DNA of 64,000 nt from Cytobacillus kochii (GTDB taxonomy: Bacteria; Bacillota; Bacilli; Bacillales; Cytobacillaceae): assembly GCF_020171845.1 (NCBI RefSeq), contig NZ_JAIVAM010000004.1, positions 1 to 64,000 of the forward strand. The letters run 5' to 3'. Below the pieces are notes generated by a model that saw nothing but the letters and a program-made list of their open reading frames with translations, had not been told where the DNA came from and made no database searches. The position numbers and the translations under genes were made by a program. Position 1 is the first letter of the stretch. The number at the start of each line of letters is the position of its first letter. Below, piece after piece: positions 20,076 through 29,530 of this stretch.

Positions 20076-21026
20076 TTGGATCAGCCGATTCGTTTGAAAA
20101 ATAATGGACAAATCAGTATTGTACTAAATTCTCAAAAAAGAAAAGCCTTAACAAAGGAAATACCCGAACCGAATGTTGTACAAAAAACCTTACAATCAGA
20201 GCATCTTGCTCTTAGAGAAATTGAAGAAGAATTAGCTGCCTTAGTTGGCATGGAAGAAATGAAGAGAATGATTAAAGAAATCTATGCTTGGATCTATGTG
20301 AGCAAGAAGCGAGAAGAAGCAGGACTGAAAGCGGGAAAGCAGTCCCTTCATATGATGTTCAAGGGAAATCCTGGTACAGGGAAAACAACGGTAGCAAGGT
20401 TAATAAGTAAGCTATTTCAAAAAATGGATGTTTTGACAAAGGGGCATTTGATTGAAGCTGAAAGGGCTGACTTAGTAGGAGAATATATTGGCCATACAGC
20501 TCAAAAAACGAGAGATTTAATTAAGAAAGCAATCGGAGGCATACTTTTTATCGATGAAGCTTATTCCCTCGGTAGAGGAGGGGAAAAGGATTTTGGTAAA
20601 GAGGCAATCGATACATTAGTGAAACATATGGAAGATAAACAGCATGATTTTATACTGATTTTAGCCGGATATTCAAAAGAAATGGACTATTTTTTATCTT
20701 TGAATCCGGGTTTACATTCTAGATTTCCGCTTGTTATTGATTTTCCAGATTATTCAATTGAACAACTAATGGAAATCGGGCAAAGAATGCTGAAACAAAA
20801 AGAGTACGTACTTAGTAGAGAAAGTGAAAGGAAATTAAAAGATCACTTACTTTGGGTGAAAACAGTCTTAAATCCACAAACATTTTCTAATGGAAGATAT
20901 ATAAGAAATATTATCGAAAAGGCAATACGTGCACAATCCATGAGGCTTTTAATGCAAAGTCATTATGACCGCCATGAATTAATGACCATTAGAAGCAACG
21001 ACTTAGTTTTTGAAGAAGATGATTGA
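20076..21026 (+). CDS. spoVK: Stage V sporulation protein K (AAA+ ATPase)
   Basis: A 316-residue CbxX/CfqX-type AAA+ ATPase needed in late sporulation. Walker A GNPGTGKT is at about 97-104 and Walker B ILFIDEAYSL near 157-166; the region YIGHTAQKTRDLIKKA precedes it and the sensor/arginine finger stretch LNPGLHSRFP follows. The TTG start follows GAGGTGAAAG. The first 60 residues align with the divergent N-terminus of B. subtilis SpoVK (KNNGQISIVLNSQK). Downstream lies a hairpin and the convergent TRIC-family gene. Confidence 0.95.
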   Translation: MDQPIRLKNNGQISIVLNSQKRKALTKEIPEPNVVQKTLQSEHLALREIEEELAALVGMEEMKRMIKEIYAWIYVSKKREEAGLKAGKQSLHMMFKGNPGTGKTTVARLISKLFQKMDVLTKGHLIEAERADLVGEYIGHTAQKTRDLIKKAIGGILFIDEAYSLGRGGEKDFGKEAIDTLVKHMEDKQHDFILILAGYSKEMDYFLSLNPGLHSRFPLVIDFPDYSIEQLMEIGQRMLKQKEYVLSRESERKLKDHLLWVKTVLNPQTFSNGRYIRNIIEKAIRAQSMRLLMQSHYDRHELMTIRSNDLVFEEDD

Positions 21027-21095
21027 CTTTGTTTTAGCTCCGATTAATTTAGGAGTTTGTTTTTTGTTATTAGTAGAGATGCAAATTGAAAAAAA

Positions 21096-21152
21096 GCAGA
21101 GCACGTCTCCTACCTCTTATCGTGGGCTGAAACGTGGCTCTGTTTTTTTACT
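21096..21152. terminator. Hairpin between spoVK and the TRIC-family gene
   Basis: GCAGAGCACG and CGTGGCTCTG form a bulged stem, flanked by an A-run on the left and T-run on the right, so it may stop transcription from both sides. Confidence 0.6.
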
Positions 21153-21161
21153 ATTTTATCT

Positions 21162-21770
21162 TTAATTTAACTTGAATTGTTTTGTAGGAAGTTTCCATTT
21201 ATAAGTGTAAGATAATACTCTAAGGGCGGTAATTGTTATGAATAATATAATGAGTTCTACTGCAGATGTGAAAATGTTTAATCCGATTAATAGCCCAGTA
21301 ATAATCGCCCAAACCGCATAGATTTCTGATCGTAATACCAAAGGTTTTCTTTGTGCTAATAAATCACGAATCATTCCACCACCACTACCGGTTAATACTG
21401 CGGCAACGATAATTGCGCTTAATGGATGATTCATATCAGCAGCATAAAGTGCACCTTGTATAGCAAATGCTGATAATCCGATGGCATCAGTGAAGTTCCC
21501 CCATTTATGCCAATGCTTCAATAAGTGATGGGGAAAAATAATAATCAATGTAATAGACAAGAGGGCGATTTGAAAAAAAGTTCCCTGTTCCCACAATGTT
21601 GAAACGGGTACCCCAATTAATAAATTACGGATGGCTCCCCCACCAAAGGCCGTGACAATACCTAAAATATAAATGCCTAATATATCATAATCTTCTTCCA
21701 TTGCTACGATAGCACCGCTAATGGCAAAAGCAATTGTACCAATCATACTTAAAAAATCCCAAGTTAACAT
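21162..21770 (-). CDS. TRIC-family (UPF0126) membrane channel
   Basis: A 202-residue protein with about seven transmembrane helices in two repeated halves, each with the glycine-rich motif of the family: TAFGGGAIRNLLIG and TGSGGGMIRDLLAQ. Prokaryotic TRIC proteins form trimeric monovalent-cation channels. The likely start is the ATG at 21770, one codon after a GTG. It is on the minus strand, convergent with spoVK, and is not a conserved neighbour of hflX. Its physiological role in this organism cannot be deduced. Confidence 0.88.
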   Translation of the reverse strand: MLTWDFLSMIGTIAFAISGAIVAMEEDYDILGIYILGIVTAFGGGAIRNLLIGVPVSTLWEQGTFFQIALLSITLIIIFPHHLLKHWHKWGNFTDAIGLSAFAIQGALYAADMNHPLSAIIVAAVLTGSGGGMIRDLLAQRKPLVLRSEIYAVWAIITGLLIGLNIFTSAVELIILFITITALRVLSYTYKWKLPTKQFKLN

Positions 21771-22011
21771 CACATATCACCACACGTTCTTAAAATCCTG
21801 CAAAAACACAAACATATAGATTTTAACATGAAAAAGCATGAAATCAATGATTTTCAATAAATAAATTTTTGTGGTAAACAATATTTATTGATAACTTAGC
21901 AGGGACATTTTGGATAACCGGAAATTTTCTCCCTTTAACGTAAAGAATAATTAGTGAATTACAAAAGAATTTGATATGATAATGATATGTTAAAAAGAAA
22001 GTAGGGCTTTA

Positions 22012-23268
22012 ATGGAACAACAGTCTTTTAAAGAAAAAGCGATACTTGTCGGCTGTCAAACGACTGAAGACGATTTGCAATATAGTTATTCAATGGATGA
22101 GCTTGTGTCACTAACAAAAACAGCTAAAGGTGAAGTGATTACAAGTGTTGTACAAAAAAGAGAGAGAATTCATCCATCTACATATATAGGAAGAGGGAAA
22201 GTTGAAGAAATATCACGCCTACAAGAAGAGACCGAAGCAGATGTGATTATTTTTAATGATGAACTATCTCCTAGTCAAGTTCGTAACTTATCCGAAGTCA
22301 TCTCGGCAAGAATTATTGATCGAACCCAGTTGATTCTTGATATTTTTGCGGGCAGAGCTCGTTCAAAAGAAGGGAAACTGCAAGTTGAACTAGCTCAATT
22401 AAAATATTTACTACCGAGATTATTGGGACAAGGAACAGCACTTTCACGACTAGGCGGGGGAATTGGGACAAGAGGTCCAGGTGAGACAAAGCTTGAATCA
22501 GATCGCCGTCACATACGAAGGAAAATTGATGATATTGATAAGCAATTGAGGGCAGTTGTTCATCATAGGAAGCGTTATCGCGAAAGAAGAAAGAAGAATC
22601 AAGCACTGCAAATCGCCTTAGTAGGTTATACGAATGCGGGTAAATCGACACTGTTTAACCGCCTAACCGAAGCTGATTCCTATGAAGAAAATCAATTATT
22701 TGCCACACTTGATCCAATGACAAGAAAAATGTCTTTACCAAGTGGATATACAGCCCTTTTAACCGATACAGTTGGATTTATACAAGACTTACCGACTACG
22801 TTAATTGCAGCTTTTAGATCTACTTTAGAAGAAGTAAACGAAGCGGATCTCATTTTACATGTAGTTGATATGTCTAATCCGGACTACACCCAACATGAAC
22901 AAACCGTACAACAATTAATTGATGACTTAGAGCAGGAAGAGATTCCACAATTGATTGTTTATAATAAAAAAGATGAAGCACATGAAAGGTTCATTCCAAC
23001 AAAAGGTAGGGACACGTTACAAATGAGTGCATTAAATGATCGTGATCTCTATTTGCTAAAAGAAGCAATTGAACGAGCGATCACCCAATTAATGGACTCG
23101 TATACTGTTGCAATCCCTGCTTCAGAAGGAAAGTTATTATCGCTCCTAAATACGGTGACTATTGTGCGGAGTAGTGAGTTTATAGAAGAAAAACAAATGT
23201 ATTTGGCTAAAGGTTTTTACTTCAAAGATCATCCAATCACACAAATGCTAAATCATTATAGAGTATAG
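22012..23268 (+). CDS. hflX: GTPase HflX
   Basis: A ribosome-associated GTPase that splits stalled ribosomes under stress. 418 residues: an N-terminal glycine-rich/helical HflX domain (about 1-195, with [19 protein letters not shown]), then a GTPase domain with G1 GYTNAGKS (205-212), G3 DTVGF and G4 NKKD. Start ATG after GTAGGG. It is followed 18 bases later by ynbB, as in B. subtilis (ynbA-ynbB). Confidence 0.96.
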   Translation: MEQQSFKEKAILVGCQTTEDDLQYSYSMDELVSLTKTAKGEVITSVVQKRERIHPSTYIGRGKVEEISRLQEETEADVIIFNDELSPSQVRNLSEVISARIIDRTQLILDIFAGRARSKEGKLQVELAQLKYLLPRLLGQGTALSRLGGGIGTRGPGETKLESDRRHIRRKIDDIDKQLRAVVHHRKRYRERRKKNQALQIALVGYTNAGKSTLFNRLTEADSYEENQLFATLDPMTRKMSLPSGYTALLTDTVGFIQDLPTTLIAAFRSTLEEVNEADLILHVVDMSNPDYTQHEQTVQQLIDDLEQEEIPQLIVYNKKDEAHERFIPTKGRDTLQMSALNDRDLYLLKEAIERAITQLMDSYTVAIPASEGKLLSLLNTVTIVRSSEFIEEKQMYLAKGFYFKDHPITQMLNHYRV

Positions 23269-23286
23269 AAAGTAAAGGTGTAGATC

Positions 23287-24561
23287 ATGTTCCAAAGCTT
23301 AATAAATGGAGAATCTCTTTCTGAGATTGTTCAAGAAGTAGAAAAAAAAATTTCTTGTGTGACACATAAAATAGAGGAAAGAATAGATGAGAATCAATTT
23401 CGGGTTCTGCAGAGTTTTCAAAAACACCGTGTAAGTGATAGCCACTTTATACCCTCGACGGGATATGGTTATGACGATGCGGGTAGAGATACTTTAGAAT
23501 TAATCTATGCAGATGTCTTTGGTGGCGAAGCCGCATTGGTTAGACCACAAATCATTTCTGGTACTCATGCTATATCCACTGCGCTATTTGGTATTTTACG
23601 ACCGGGGGATGACCTTTTATATATTACGGGTAAACCTTACGATACGTTAGAAGAAATCGTCGGTATAAGAGGTAAAGGGGTAGGGTCTCTAAAAGAATTT
23701 CGTATTGGGTATGATGCGGTTGAATTGCAAGCGAATGGTACTGTTGATTTTGAGGTAATCAAAGAAAGAATGACATCTTCAACAAAGATGGTTGGTATAC
23801 AACGTTCAAAAGGTTATGCGGAAAGACCATCATTTACAATAAATGAAATAAAAGAAATGATTCATTTTGTTAAGTCCATCAACCCTGAAGTCGTTATCTT
23901 CGTAGATAATTGTTACGGTGAATTTGTTGAAGAGATGGAACCTTGTCATGTTGGTGCCGATTTAATGGCCGGTTCCCTTATTAAGAACCCTGGCGGTGGA
24001 TTGGCGAAAACGGGTGGTTACATTGTTGGAAAAAAAGCCCTTGTAGAAGCCTGCTCTTATCGATTAACTTCCCCTGGCATTGGAGCGGAAGCTGGAGCAT
24101 CACTATATAGTTTACAGGAGATGTATCAGGGATTGTTCTTAGCCCCTCATGTAGTGGGACAGGCTTTGAAGGGAGCGGTTTTTACAGCAGCAATTCTCGA
24201 ATACTTTGGGATGAAAACTAATCCAAGATGGGATGCAGAGAGAACAGACCTAATACAATCAGTACAATTTGGTGAAGCTAAAATGATGGTTGCCTTTTGT
24301 CAAGCGATTCAATATGCATCCCCAATCAACTCTCACGTTACTGCTTATCCAGCATATATGCCAGGATATGAGGATGATGTCATTATGGCTGCGGGTACTT
24401 TTATACAAGGAGCAAGTATTGAGCTAACAGCAGACGGTCCTATTCGGCCCCCGTATGAAGCATATGTTCAAGGTGGATTAACCTATTCACATGTAAAAAT
24501 CGCCATTTGTACGGCCTTAGACCAATTATTAGAGAAAGACCTCATTCAAAAGTATCAATAA
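23287..24561 (+). CDS. ynbB: PLP-dependent methionine gamma-lyase-like protein YnbB
   Basis: A 424-residue aminotransferase fold-type I protein of the 'aluminium resistance'/YnbB family. The PLP Schiff-base lysine is probably in AGSLIKNPGGGLAKTGGYI; the phosphate-binding GTHAIST and the Asp strand FVDNCYGEFVE are visible. The family is similar to Cys/Met gamma-lyases but the reaction is not established. It lies between hflX and glnR in a conserved order. A GAAAGGAG...CTCCTTTC hairpin follows the stop without a T-run. Confidence 0.9.
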   Translation: MFQSLINGESLSEIVQEVEKKISCVTHKIEERIDENQFRVLQSFQKHRVSDSHFIPSTGYGYDDAGRDTLELIYADVFGGEAALVRPQIISGTHAISTALFGILRPGDDLLYITGKPYDTLEEIVGIRGKGVGSLKEFRIGYDAVELQANGTVDFEVIKERMTSSTKMVGIQRSKGYAERPSFTINEIKEMIHFVKSINPEVVIFVDNCYGEFVEEMEPCHVGADLMAGSLIKNPGGGLAKTGGYIVGKKALVEACSYRLTSPGIGAEAGASLYSLQEMYQGLFLAPHVVGQALKGAVFTAAILEYFGMKTNPRWDAERTDLIQSVQFGEAKMMVAFCQAIQYASPINSHVTAYPAYMPGYEDDVIMAAGTFIQGASIELTADGPIRPPYEAYVQGGLTYSHVKIAICTALDQLLEKDLIQKYQ

Positions 24562-24637
24562 ATATAGAGAAAGGAGACGGATATACGCTGCCTCCTTTCA
24601 GTATTAGGAAAAAAGTTTGAAAATTTCATGATTTCCA

Positions 24638-24688
24638 TGTGATAAAACATAACATTTTGTTGACAGATTATCTAACACGACATATAAT
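24638..24688 (+). promoter_or_regulatory. glnRA promoter with two GlnR/TnrA operators
   Basis: A perfect GlnR/TnrA site (TGTNA-N7-TNACA) is at 24638-24654. A second with one mismatch is at 24661-24677, covering the -35 region and spacer. The sigma-A promoter is TTGACA (24660-24665), 17-bp spacer, TATAAT (24683-24688). Two tandem operators match the autoregulated glnRA operon of B. subtilis, repressed when glutamine is plentiful. Confidence 0.85.
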
Positions 24689-24741
24689 AGGATATAAGAT
24701 ACAAAGAAATTAAAAGTAAAAGAATGAAGGAGGAGAGATGG

Positions 24742-25152
24742 TTGACTGGAAGTGAAATACGTCGTTCCATGCCGCTCTTTCCAATTGGCATTGTGATGCA
24801 GCTGACTGAGCTAACAGCAAGACAGATTCGCTATTATGAAGAACACCAATTGATTACTCCAGCTAGAACGGATACGAATAGAAGGCTATATTCATTGAAT
24901 GATATTGATAAATTGCTAGAGATCAAAGATTTAATTGATCAAGGTGTCAATATGGCGGGAATAAAGCAACTATTCACAGTGAAACAACAACAAGAGATGG
25001 ATGAACAAGCATTTAAGAAGCAAGAAGAAAAAGTGAGACACGATTTGTCAGATGACGAATTGAGAAAGCTTTTGCGTAAAGAATTTATGCAAGCAGGTAG
25101 GTTTACTCGATCGTCTTTAAGGCAAGGTGATTTATCACGCTTTTTCCATTAA
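24742..25152 (+). CDS. glnR: Glutamine synthetase repressor GlnR
   Basis: A MerR-family repressor of glnRA and other nitrogen genes. I place the start at the TTG 24742, 8 nt after AAGGAGG, giving 136 residues; the in-frame ATG at 24724 overlaps the ribosome site. The winged HTH is [32 protein letters not shown]. The C-terminal tail [21 protein letters not shown] is the conserved segment that contacts feedback-inhibited glutamine synthetase. glnA starts 41 bases downstream. Confidence 0.95.
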   Translation: MTGSEIRRSMPLFPIGIVMQLTELTARQIRYYEEHQLITPARTDTNRRLYSLNDIDKLLEIKDLIDQGVNMAGIKQLFTVKQQQEMDEQAFKKQEEKVRHDLSDDELRKLLRKEFMQAGRFTRSSLRQGDLSRFFH

Positions 25153-25193
25153 AATAAAAAATCTTTTCTTGACTTTAAAGGAGGAAACACAAG

Positions 25194-26528
25194 GTGGCAA
25201 AATTCACTAAAGAAGATATCAGACGTATTGCTGAAGAAGAAAATGTTAAATTTATTAGATTGCAATTTACTGACATTCTAGGAACAATTAAAAACGTAGA
25301 AATTCCAATTAGTCAGCTTGAAAAAGCTTTGGACAATAAAATGATGTTTGATGGTTCCTCAATTGAAGGTTTCGTTCGCATTGAAGAATCAGATATGTAT
25401 TTATTCCCAGACCTAGACACATGGGTTGTATTCCCTTGGACAGCGGAAAAAGGAAAAGTAGCTCGTTTAATCTGCGATATTTATAATGCAGATGGTACGC
25501 CATTCGCAGGAGACCCTCGTAATAACTTAAAAAGAATCCTTAAAGAAATGGAAGACCTTGGTTTTACAGACTTCAATCTTGGACCTGAACCGGAATTCTT
25601 CTTATTTAAGTTAGATCAACAAGGTGAACCAACTTTAGAACTTAATGATAATGGTGGTTATTTTGATTTAGCTCCGACTGACTTAGGTGAAAATTGCCGT
25701 CGTGATATCGTTCTTGAGCTTGAAGAAATGGGCTTTGAAATTGAAGCTTCTCACCATGAAGTGGCTCCAGGGCAACATGAAATCGATTTTAAATATGCTG
25801 ATGCACTTACAGCATGTGATAATATCCAAACATTTAAATTAGTGGTTAAAACAATTGCACGTAAACACGGTTTACACGCAACATTTATGCCAAAACCATT
25901 ATTCGGTGTGAACGGATCAGGTATGCACTGTAACGTTTCATTATTTAAAAATGGTGTAAATGCATTCTATGATACAAAAGGTGATTTAGAACTTAGTGAT
26001 ACAGCACGTAATTTTATTGCAGGTATCATTAACCATGCACCAAGTTTCACAGCTGTAACAAATCCAACCGTAAACTCTTTCAAACGTTTAGTGCCTGGAT
26101 ATGAAGCTCCTTGTTATGTTGCTTGGTCTGCAAGAAACCGTTCACCACTAATTCGTATCCCTGCATCACGTGGTGTCAGTACACGTGTAGAAGTACGTAG
26201 TGTTGACCCAGCTGCCAATCCATACCTTGCAATGGCTGTTCTTCTTAAAGCTGGATTAGATGGTGTGAAAAACAACCTAACACCACCAGCTCCAGTAGAT
26301 CGTAATATCTATGTTATGAGCAAAGAGGAACGTGAAGCTGAAGGTATTAAAGATCTTCCAGCAACACTTTATAGCGCGCTAGAACTTCTCAAACAAGATG
26401 AAGTAATGGTTGCTGCACTTGGTGAGCATATTCTTGAACACTTTATTGAAGCAAAAGAAATTGAGTGGGATATGTTCCGTACGCAAGTTCACCCATGGGA
26501 ACGCGAGCAATATTTACAAATGTATTAA
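25194..26528 (+). CDS. glnA: Type I glutamine synthetase
   Basis: Makes glutamine from glutamate, ammonia and ATP. 444 residues, the Gram-positive GSI-alpha length without an adenylylation tail. Motifs: [41 protein letters not shown], and [27 protein letters not shown]; the Glu-flap region is [10 protein letters not shown]-like ([11 protein letters not shown]). The GTG start follows AAAGGAGG. It is the second gene of the GlnR-controlled operon. Confidence 0.98.
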   Translation: MAKFTKEDIRRIAEEENVKFIRLQFTDILGTIKNVEIPISQLEKALDNKMMFDGSSIEGFVRIEESDMYLFPDLDTWVVFPWTAEKGKVARLICDIYNADGTPFAGDPRNNLKRILKEMEDLGFTDFNLGPEPEFFLFKLDQQGEPTLELNDNGGYFDLAPTDLGENCRRDIVLELEEMGFEIEASHHEVAPGQHEIDFKYADALTACDNIQTFKLVVKTIARKHGLHATFMPKPLFGVNGSGMHCNVSLFKNGVNAFYDTKGDLELSDTARNFIAGIINHAPSFTAVTNPTVNSFKRLVPGYEAPCYVAWSARNRSPLIRIPASRGVSTRVEVRSVDPAANPYLAMAVLLKAGLDGVKNNLTPPAPVDRNIYVMSKEEREAEGIKDLPATLYSALELLKQDEVMVAALGEHILEHFIEAKEIEWDMFRTQVHPWEREQYLQMY

Positions 26529-26553
26529 TAGATAATACCAAAGTTTTTTTTTC

Positions 26554-26599
26554 AGACTGTAGGTAAACTCGGTGTAATCGAGGTACCTACAGTCTTTTT
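26554..26599 (+). terminator. glnRA terminator
   Basis: AGACTGTAGGTA pairs with TACCTACAGTCT, followed by T residues. Confidence 0.9.
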
Positions 26600-26770
26600 G
26601 TATTTAAAAATAGAAGAAAGTAAAGCGGTGAGGATCATCCTTGAGGCGTTTATTATGAACCTCTTTACATTTAATTTATAGAAGTAGCCTTAACATCTGA
26701 TTTTTTATAAAACTTAAGAAGATGTCATATCAAATATAAAATGGTCTTTTAACAAGGTAATATAGCCCGT

Positions 26771-26797
26771 ACAACTCTTCATCTTCCACATATAGTA
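26771..26797 (+). promoter_or_regulatory. Sigma-K-like promoter, paralogue 1
   Basis: AC at 26771-26772, 16 bases, then CATATAGTA (26789-26797), fitting the sigma-K form AC-N16/17-CATANNNTA. The same element recurs before the next two paralogues within a longer conserved upstream block (ATATAGCCCGTACA). Confidence 0.6.
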
Positions 26798-26828
26798 TTA
26801 ACATAATCAGAGAAAGGAGGATGAGAAT

Positions 26829-27131
26829 ATGGGATATAATAATCAAAACTATTCAGACTCATACGGATATGATCATAACGATTGTGGATGTGATGAGTTC
26901 TTTAGGAACATTTCCCGTGGTGAGGATGTGAAAGTATTCCTTAAAGGTGGCGGCCATGTGTTCGGAGAGTTTATCGATGTTCGTGGAAATTTAGTTTTCC
27001 TAGCAAAAGCTAACTGTAATCGTCACGATGATCGTCATGATGATCGTCACAAAGATTGTTGCGACAAAAAAGATCGTGTAAGAATTACTACGATCTGTTG
27101 TGATGATATCATTGCAGTTGAAACTCGATAG
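26829..27131 (+). CDS. Cysteine-rich Sm-like probable spore protein, paralogue 1
   Basis: 100 residues; no named family recognised with certainty. It has a short Asn/Tyr/Asp N-terminus, a CGCDEFFRNISRGEDV motif, then a beta-rich stretch (VFLKGGGHVFGEFIDVRGNLVFLAK) with the G-x-V-x-G pattern of Sm-like barrels. A His/Asp/Arg-rich insert (HDDRHDDRH) and a Cys-rich end (CCDKK, TTICCDDIIAVE) follow. AAAGGAGG lies before the ATG. This is the shortest of three tandem copies, lacking the GCGNYSK segment. The sigma-K-like promoter and Cys/His content suggest a coat or crust component; that is inference. Confidence 0.75.
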   Translation: MGYNNQNYSDSYGYDHNDCGCDEFFRNISRGEDVKVFLKGGGHVFGEFIDVRGNLVFLAKANCNRHDDRHDDRHKDCCDKKDRVRITTICCDDIIAVETR

Positions 27132-27232
27132 TAAGAGTCCTTTTTATGAGTCTAAAAGAAGTTAATGCAAGGGTTATAACTGCTTTGTATCATCATTCAA
27201 CTAATTAATAGAAACTAAAAAGGGTCTCAGTT

Positions 27233-27260
27233 AAAAGCAGCCATAATGGCTGCTTTTTTA
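27233..27260 (+). terminator. Terminator after paralogue 1
   Basis: AAAGCAGCC pairs with GGCTGCTTT around ATAAT, then T residues. A near-identical hairpin follows paralogue 2. Confidence 0.85.
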
Positions 27261-27301
27261 TAGGTTTGAAAAACAAAAAGATGGTCCACAGAGAAAATAA
27301 A

Positions 27302-27359
27302 ATGGTCTTTCAACAGGGGGATATAGCCCGTACAACTCTAAGACCATCCACATATAGTA
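27302..27359 (+). promoter_or_regulatory. Sigma-K-like promoter with inverted repeat, paralogue 2
   Basis: AC at 27332-27333 and CATATAGTA at 27351-27359 form the promoter. ATGGTCTT (27302-27309) and AAGACCAT (27340-27347) make a perfect 8-bp inverted repeat bracketing the -35 AC. Confidence 0.6.
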
Positions 27360-27389
27360 TTAACATAATCATAGAAAGGAGGAAGAAAA

Positions 27390-27731
27390 ATGGGATGTAA
27401 TAATAATTTCTATGGAAGAGGCTCAAGATATTCAGACTCATATGACAACAACAATCACGGTTGTGGTAATTACAGTAAAAACGACAACAAGGATTGTGGT
27501 TGTGATGAGTTCTTTAAGAATATCTCCCGTGGTGAGGATGTGAGAGTATTTCTTAAAGGTGGCGACCATGTGACAGGAGAATTCGTTGATGTTCGCGGTA
27601 ATTTAGTTTTCTTAGCAAAAGCTAACTGTGATCGTCACGATGATCGTCACGACGATTGTTGCGACAAGAAAAATCGTGTAAGAATCACTACGATCTGTTG
27701 CGATAATATCGTTGCAGTTGAAACACGATAG
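27390..27731 (+). CDS. Cysteine-rich Sm-like probable spore protein, paralogue 2
   Basis: 113 residues with the same architecture as its neighbours: N-terminus MGCNNNFYGRGSRYSDSYD, a GCGNYSKNDNKDCGCDEFFKNISRGEDVRVFLKGGDHVTGEF core, one HDDRHDD insert and the VRITTICCDNIVAVE end. Identity to paralogue 3 is very high across the core, implying recent tandem duplication or ongoing exchange. It has its own promoter, ribosome site (GAAAGGAGG) and terminator, so the three genes are separate units rather than an operon. Confidence 0.75.
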   Translation: MGCNNNFYGRGSRYSDSYDNNNHGCGNYSKNDNKDCGCDEFFKNISRGEDVRVFLKGGDHVTGEFVDVRGNLVFLAKANCDRHDDRHDDCCDKKNRVRITTICCDNIVAVETR

Positions 27732-27797
27732 TTAGGAGTTTCTTTATTGTGTCTTAGCGGATGCAAGGGCTATAACTGTTTAGTATTAACATTCAAC

Positions 27798-27859
27798 TTG
27801 GTATCTATTTAATAGATACCAAAAATCGAGTCCAAAGCAGCCATAACGGCTGCTTCTTT
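27798..27859 (+). terminator. Palindrome and terminator after paralogue 2
   Basis: A palindrome TTGGTATCTATT/AATAGATACCAA (27798-27823) precedes a terminator AAGCAGCC/GGCTGCTT (27835-27859) with a T-rich end. Confidence 0.75.
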
Positions 27860-27910
27860 ATTTTATAGTTAGGTTTGACAAACAAAAAGAAGGTTCACAG
27901 AGAAAATAAA

Positions 27911-27968
27911 ATGGTCTTTTAACAGGGGGATATAGCCCGTACATCTCCAAGACCCTCGACATATAGTA
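27911..27968 (+). promoter_or_regulatory. Sigma-K-like promoter, paralogue 3
   Basis: AC at 27941-27942, 17 bases, CATATAGTA at 27960-27968. The inverted repeat is partly kept: ATGGTCTT (27911-27918) and AAGACC (27949-27954). Confidence 0.6.
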
Positions 27969-27998
27969 TTAACATAATGATAGAAAGGAGGAAGAGAT

Positions 27999-28346
27999 AT
28001 GGGATATAATAATTGTTTTTTTGGAAGAAGACCAAGATATTCAGACTCATATGGATATGACAACAACAATCATGGTTGTGGTAATTACAGCAAAGATGAC
28101 AATAAGGATTGTGGCTGTGATGAGTTCTTTAAGAACATTTCCCGTGGTGAGGATGTGAGAGTATTTCTTAAAGGTGGCGGCCATGTGTTCGGGGAGTTTA
28201 TCGATATTCGCGGTAATTTAGTCTTCCTAGCTAAAGCAGACTGTGATCGTCACGATGATCGTCACGATCATTGTTGTTGTGACAAGAAAGCTCGTGTACG
28301 AATTACTACGATCTGTTGTGATGATATCGTTGCAGTTGAAGTATAA
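27999..28346 (+). CDS. Cysteine-rich Sm-like probable spore protein, paralogue 3
   Basis: 115 residues; MGYNNCFFGRRPRYSDSYGYDNNNHGCGNYSK..., then the shared CGCDEFFKNISRGEDVRVFLKGGGHVFGEFIDIRGNLVFLAK core, HDDRHDHCCCDKK and TTICCDDIVAVEV. It has the highest cysteine content of the three, with a CCC run near the C-terminus. The ribosome site and promoter match its siblings. Function unknown; the expression signals point to the late mother cell. Confidence 0.75.
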   Translation: MGYNNCFFGRRPRYSDSYGYDNNNHGCGNYSKDDNKDCGCDEFFKNISRGEDVRVFLKGGGHVFGEFIDIRGNLVFLAKADCDRHDDRHDHCCCDKKARVRITTICCDDIVAVEV

Positions 28347-29016
28347 GGAACTTAGGAAACCCGTAAGTTGAAAGTGCTTTTACTTTGTTTTAATGGAAGC
28401 TAATATATGGGAAAATAACTATTGCTGATACTAAAAGGCATATTAAATGCAGTTTTAGCGGCAGCTTCAGACTGTAGACAAACTCCTTATATGAGTTTGT
28501 CTACAGATTTATTAATATTAGGAAGAAAATTTATAAGTATTGATGCGGATAATCGAAATCAATAAGAAATAGTATTTTAAGCGATTCTATACTTGTGGAT
28601 TATGGGGTATGTAAAATCAAGGGTGCAAATGATTCATTTATGAACCGAATTTAAGGTGTAAGTATTAAGAAGTAAGTGGTTCTAGTTACCAATCAATTGA
28701 ATAATTAGCATTTAATCCATTTAGCCATCTGTTTTTCATGAAAAATGCTTTATTTTTTATTTACCCATAAAACATCATGTTTAAAAACATTATTTCGTAT
28801 CGAATTGATGAACCGTACTTCAGAAGAGTGGTTCTATGTGCTGTGTAAGACATACATATGACAATTTAAGAAGCTACTCAAAGTTAAACGAAACGGTAAT
28901 GTGTTATATCCCTTTCATTAAGGTGAAACAGACTGTTTAAGCGGGTATTTCTAGCGCTTGAATAAAAGGTAAAAAGTAGAAGTTGGCTAGATATAATTTG
29001 TTCTTGTTATAAACAA
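28347..29016. other. Intergenic region after the coat-like cluster
   Basis: About 670 bases without a recognised gene. A perfect 14-bp stem (CTGTAGACAAACTC with GAGTTTGTCTACAG, 28472-28506), followed by a short T-rich stretch, resembles the glnRA terminator sequence and may end transcription of paralogue 3. The remaining sequence shows many stops in all frames. Confidence 0.6.
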
Positions 29017-29040
29017 CAAAAAACCGTTCATAAGAACGGA
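29017..29040 (-). terminator. Terminator of the 29.0-kb membrane protein gene
   Basis: Read on the minus strand, CCGTTC and GAACGG form a stem around TTAT, followed by a T-run. Confidence 0.8.
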
Positions 29041-29048
29041 ATAAAATT

Positions 29049-29333
29049 TTATTCTTGATCTTTTACTTTTAGGGTATCTAATAATTTTAAGATACCCTCA
29101 CCTCCCATACCAGATACGAGAGAGATGATGAAAACAGCAGTGGGGGAATCCGGTGTTGTTGTCACAATGACAAATACGGCCGCCAGTCCTCCTAGTAAGA
29201 TGTCTTCTAAGAACCCTAAATAAATGAATTTTTTTGTCATCCGTGGCTTGACTAGTTTGCCTAATCTCTGCAAATGTCCTGCAACACCGACAATTCCACC
29301 AATCAACGCAGCGAAGAGAATGTTCATTAACAT
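29049..29333 (-). CDS. Small membrane protein (DUF4257-like)
   Basis: 94 residues with three likely membrane helices (NILFAALIGGIVGVAGHL, FLEDILLGGLAAVFVIV, AVFIISLVSGMGGEGIL) and a basic loop between the first two. It resembles the DUF4257 small membrane proteins of Bacillus, an assignment I make from memory with modest confidence. The ATG follows GAAGG by 5 nt. It is monocistronic, on the minus strand between the coat-like cluster and lexA. No function is known. Confidence 0.65.
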   Translation of the reverse strand: MLMNILFAALIGGIVGVAGHLQRLGKLVKPRMTKKFIYLGFLEDILLGGLAAVFVIVTTTPDSPTAVFIISLVSGMGGEGILKLLDTLKVKDQE

Positions 29334-29498
29334 TTTTCCTTCACACTCCTAAAGCCGAGATTTTTTTGCGACCTTAGGTTGATTCTTGGTGTAAATTTCA
29401 TTATAATATATTTTTGTCTCCATGTAATGATTCTATTTTACTGAATTTTTCAAATTTTATAATTGTATGAGTAACATATAAAGATAATTGCAACTATT

Positions 29499-29530
29499 AA
29501 AAAGGAGTGTCAATAATGACACTCTTTTTT
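29499..29530. terminator. Terminator at the 3' end of lexA
   Basis: GGAGTGTCA pairs with TGACACTC, with an A-run on the left and T-run on the right. It touches the lexA stop codon and can act on both strands. Confidence 0.8.

Noticed and set aside
24569-24599. GAAAGGAG...CTCCTTTC hairpin after ynbB as an intrinsic terminator
   Set aside because: No T-run follows on either strand; kept only as a note in the ynbB entry.
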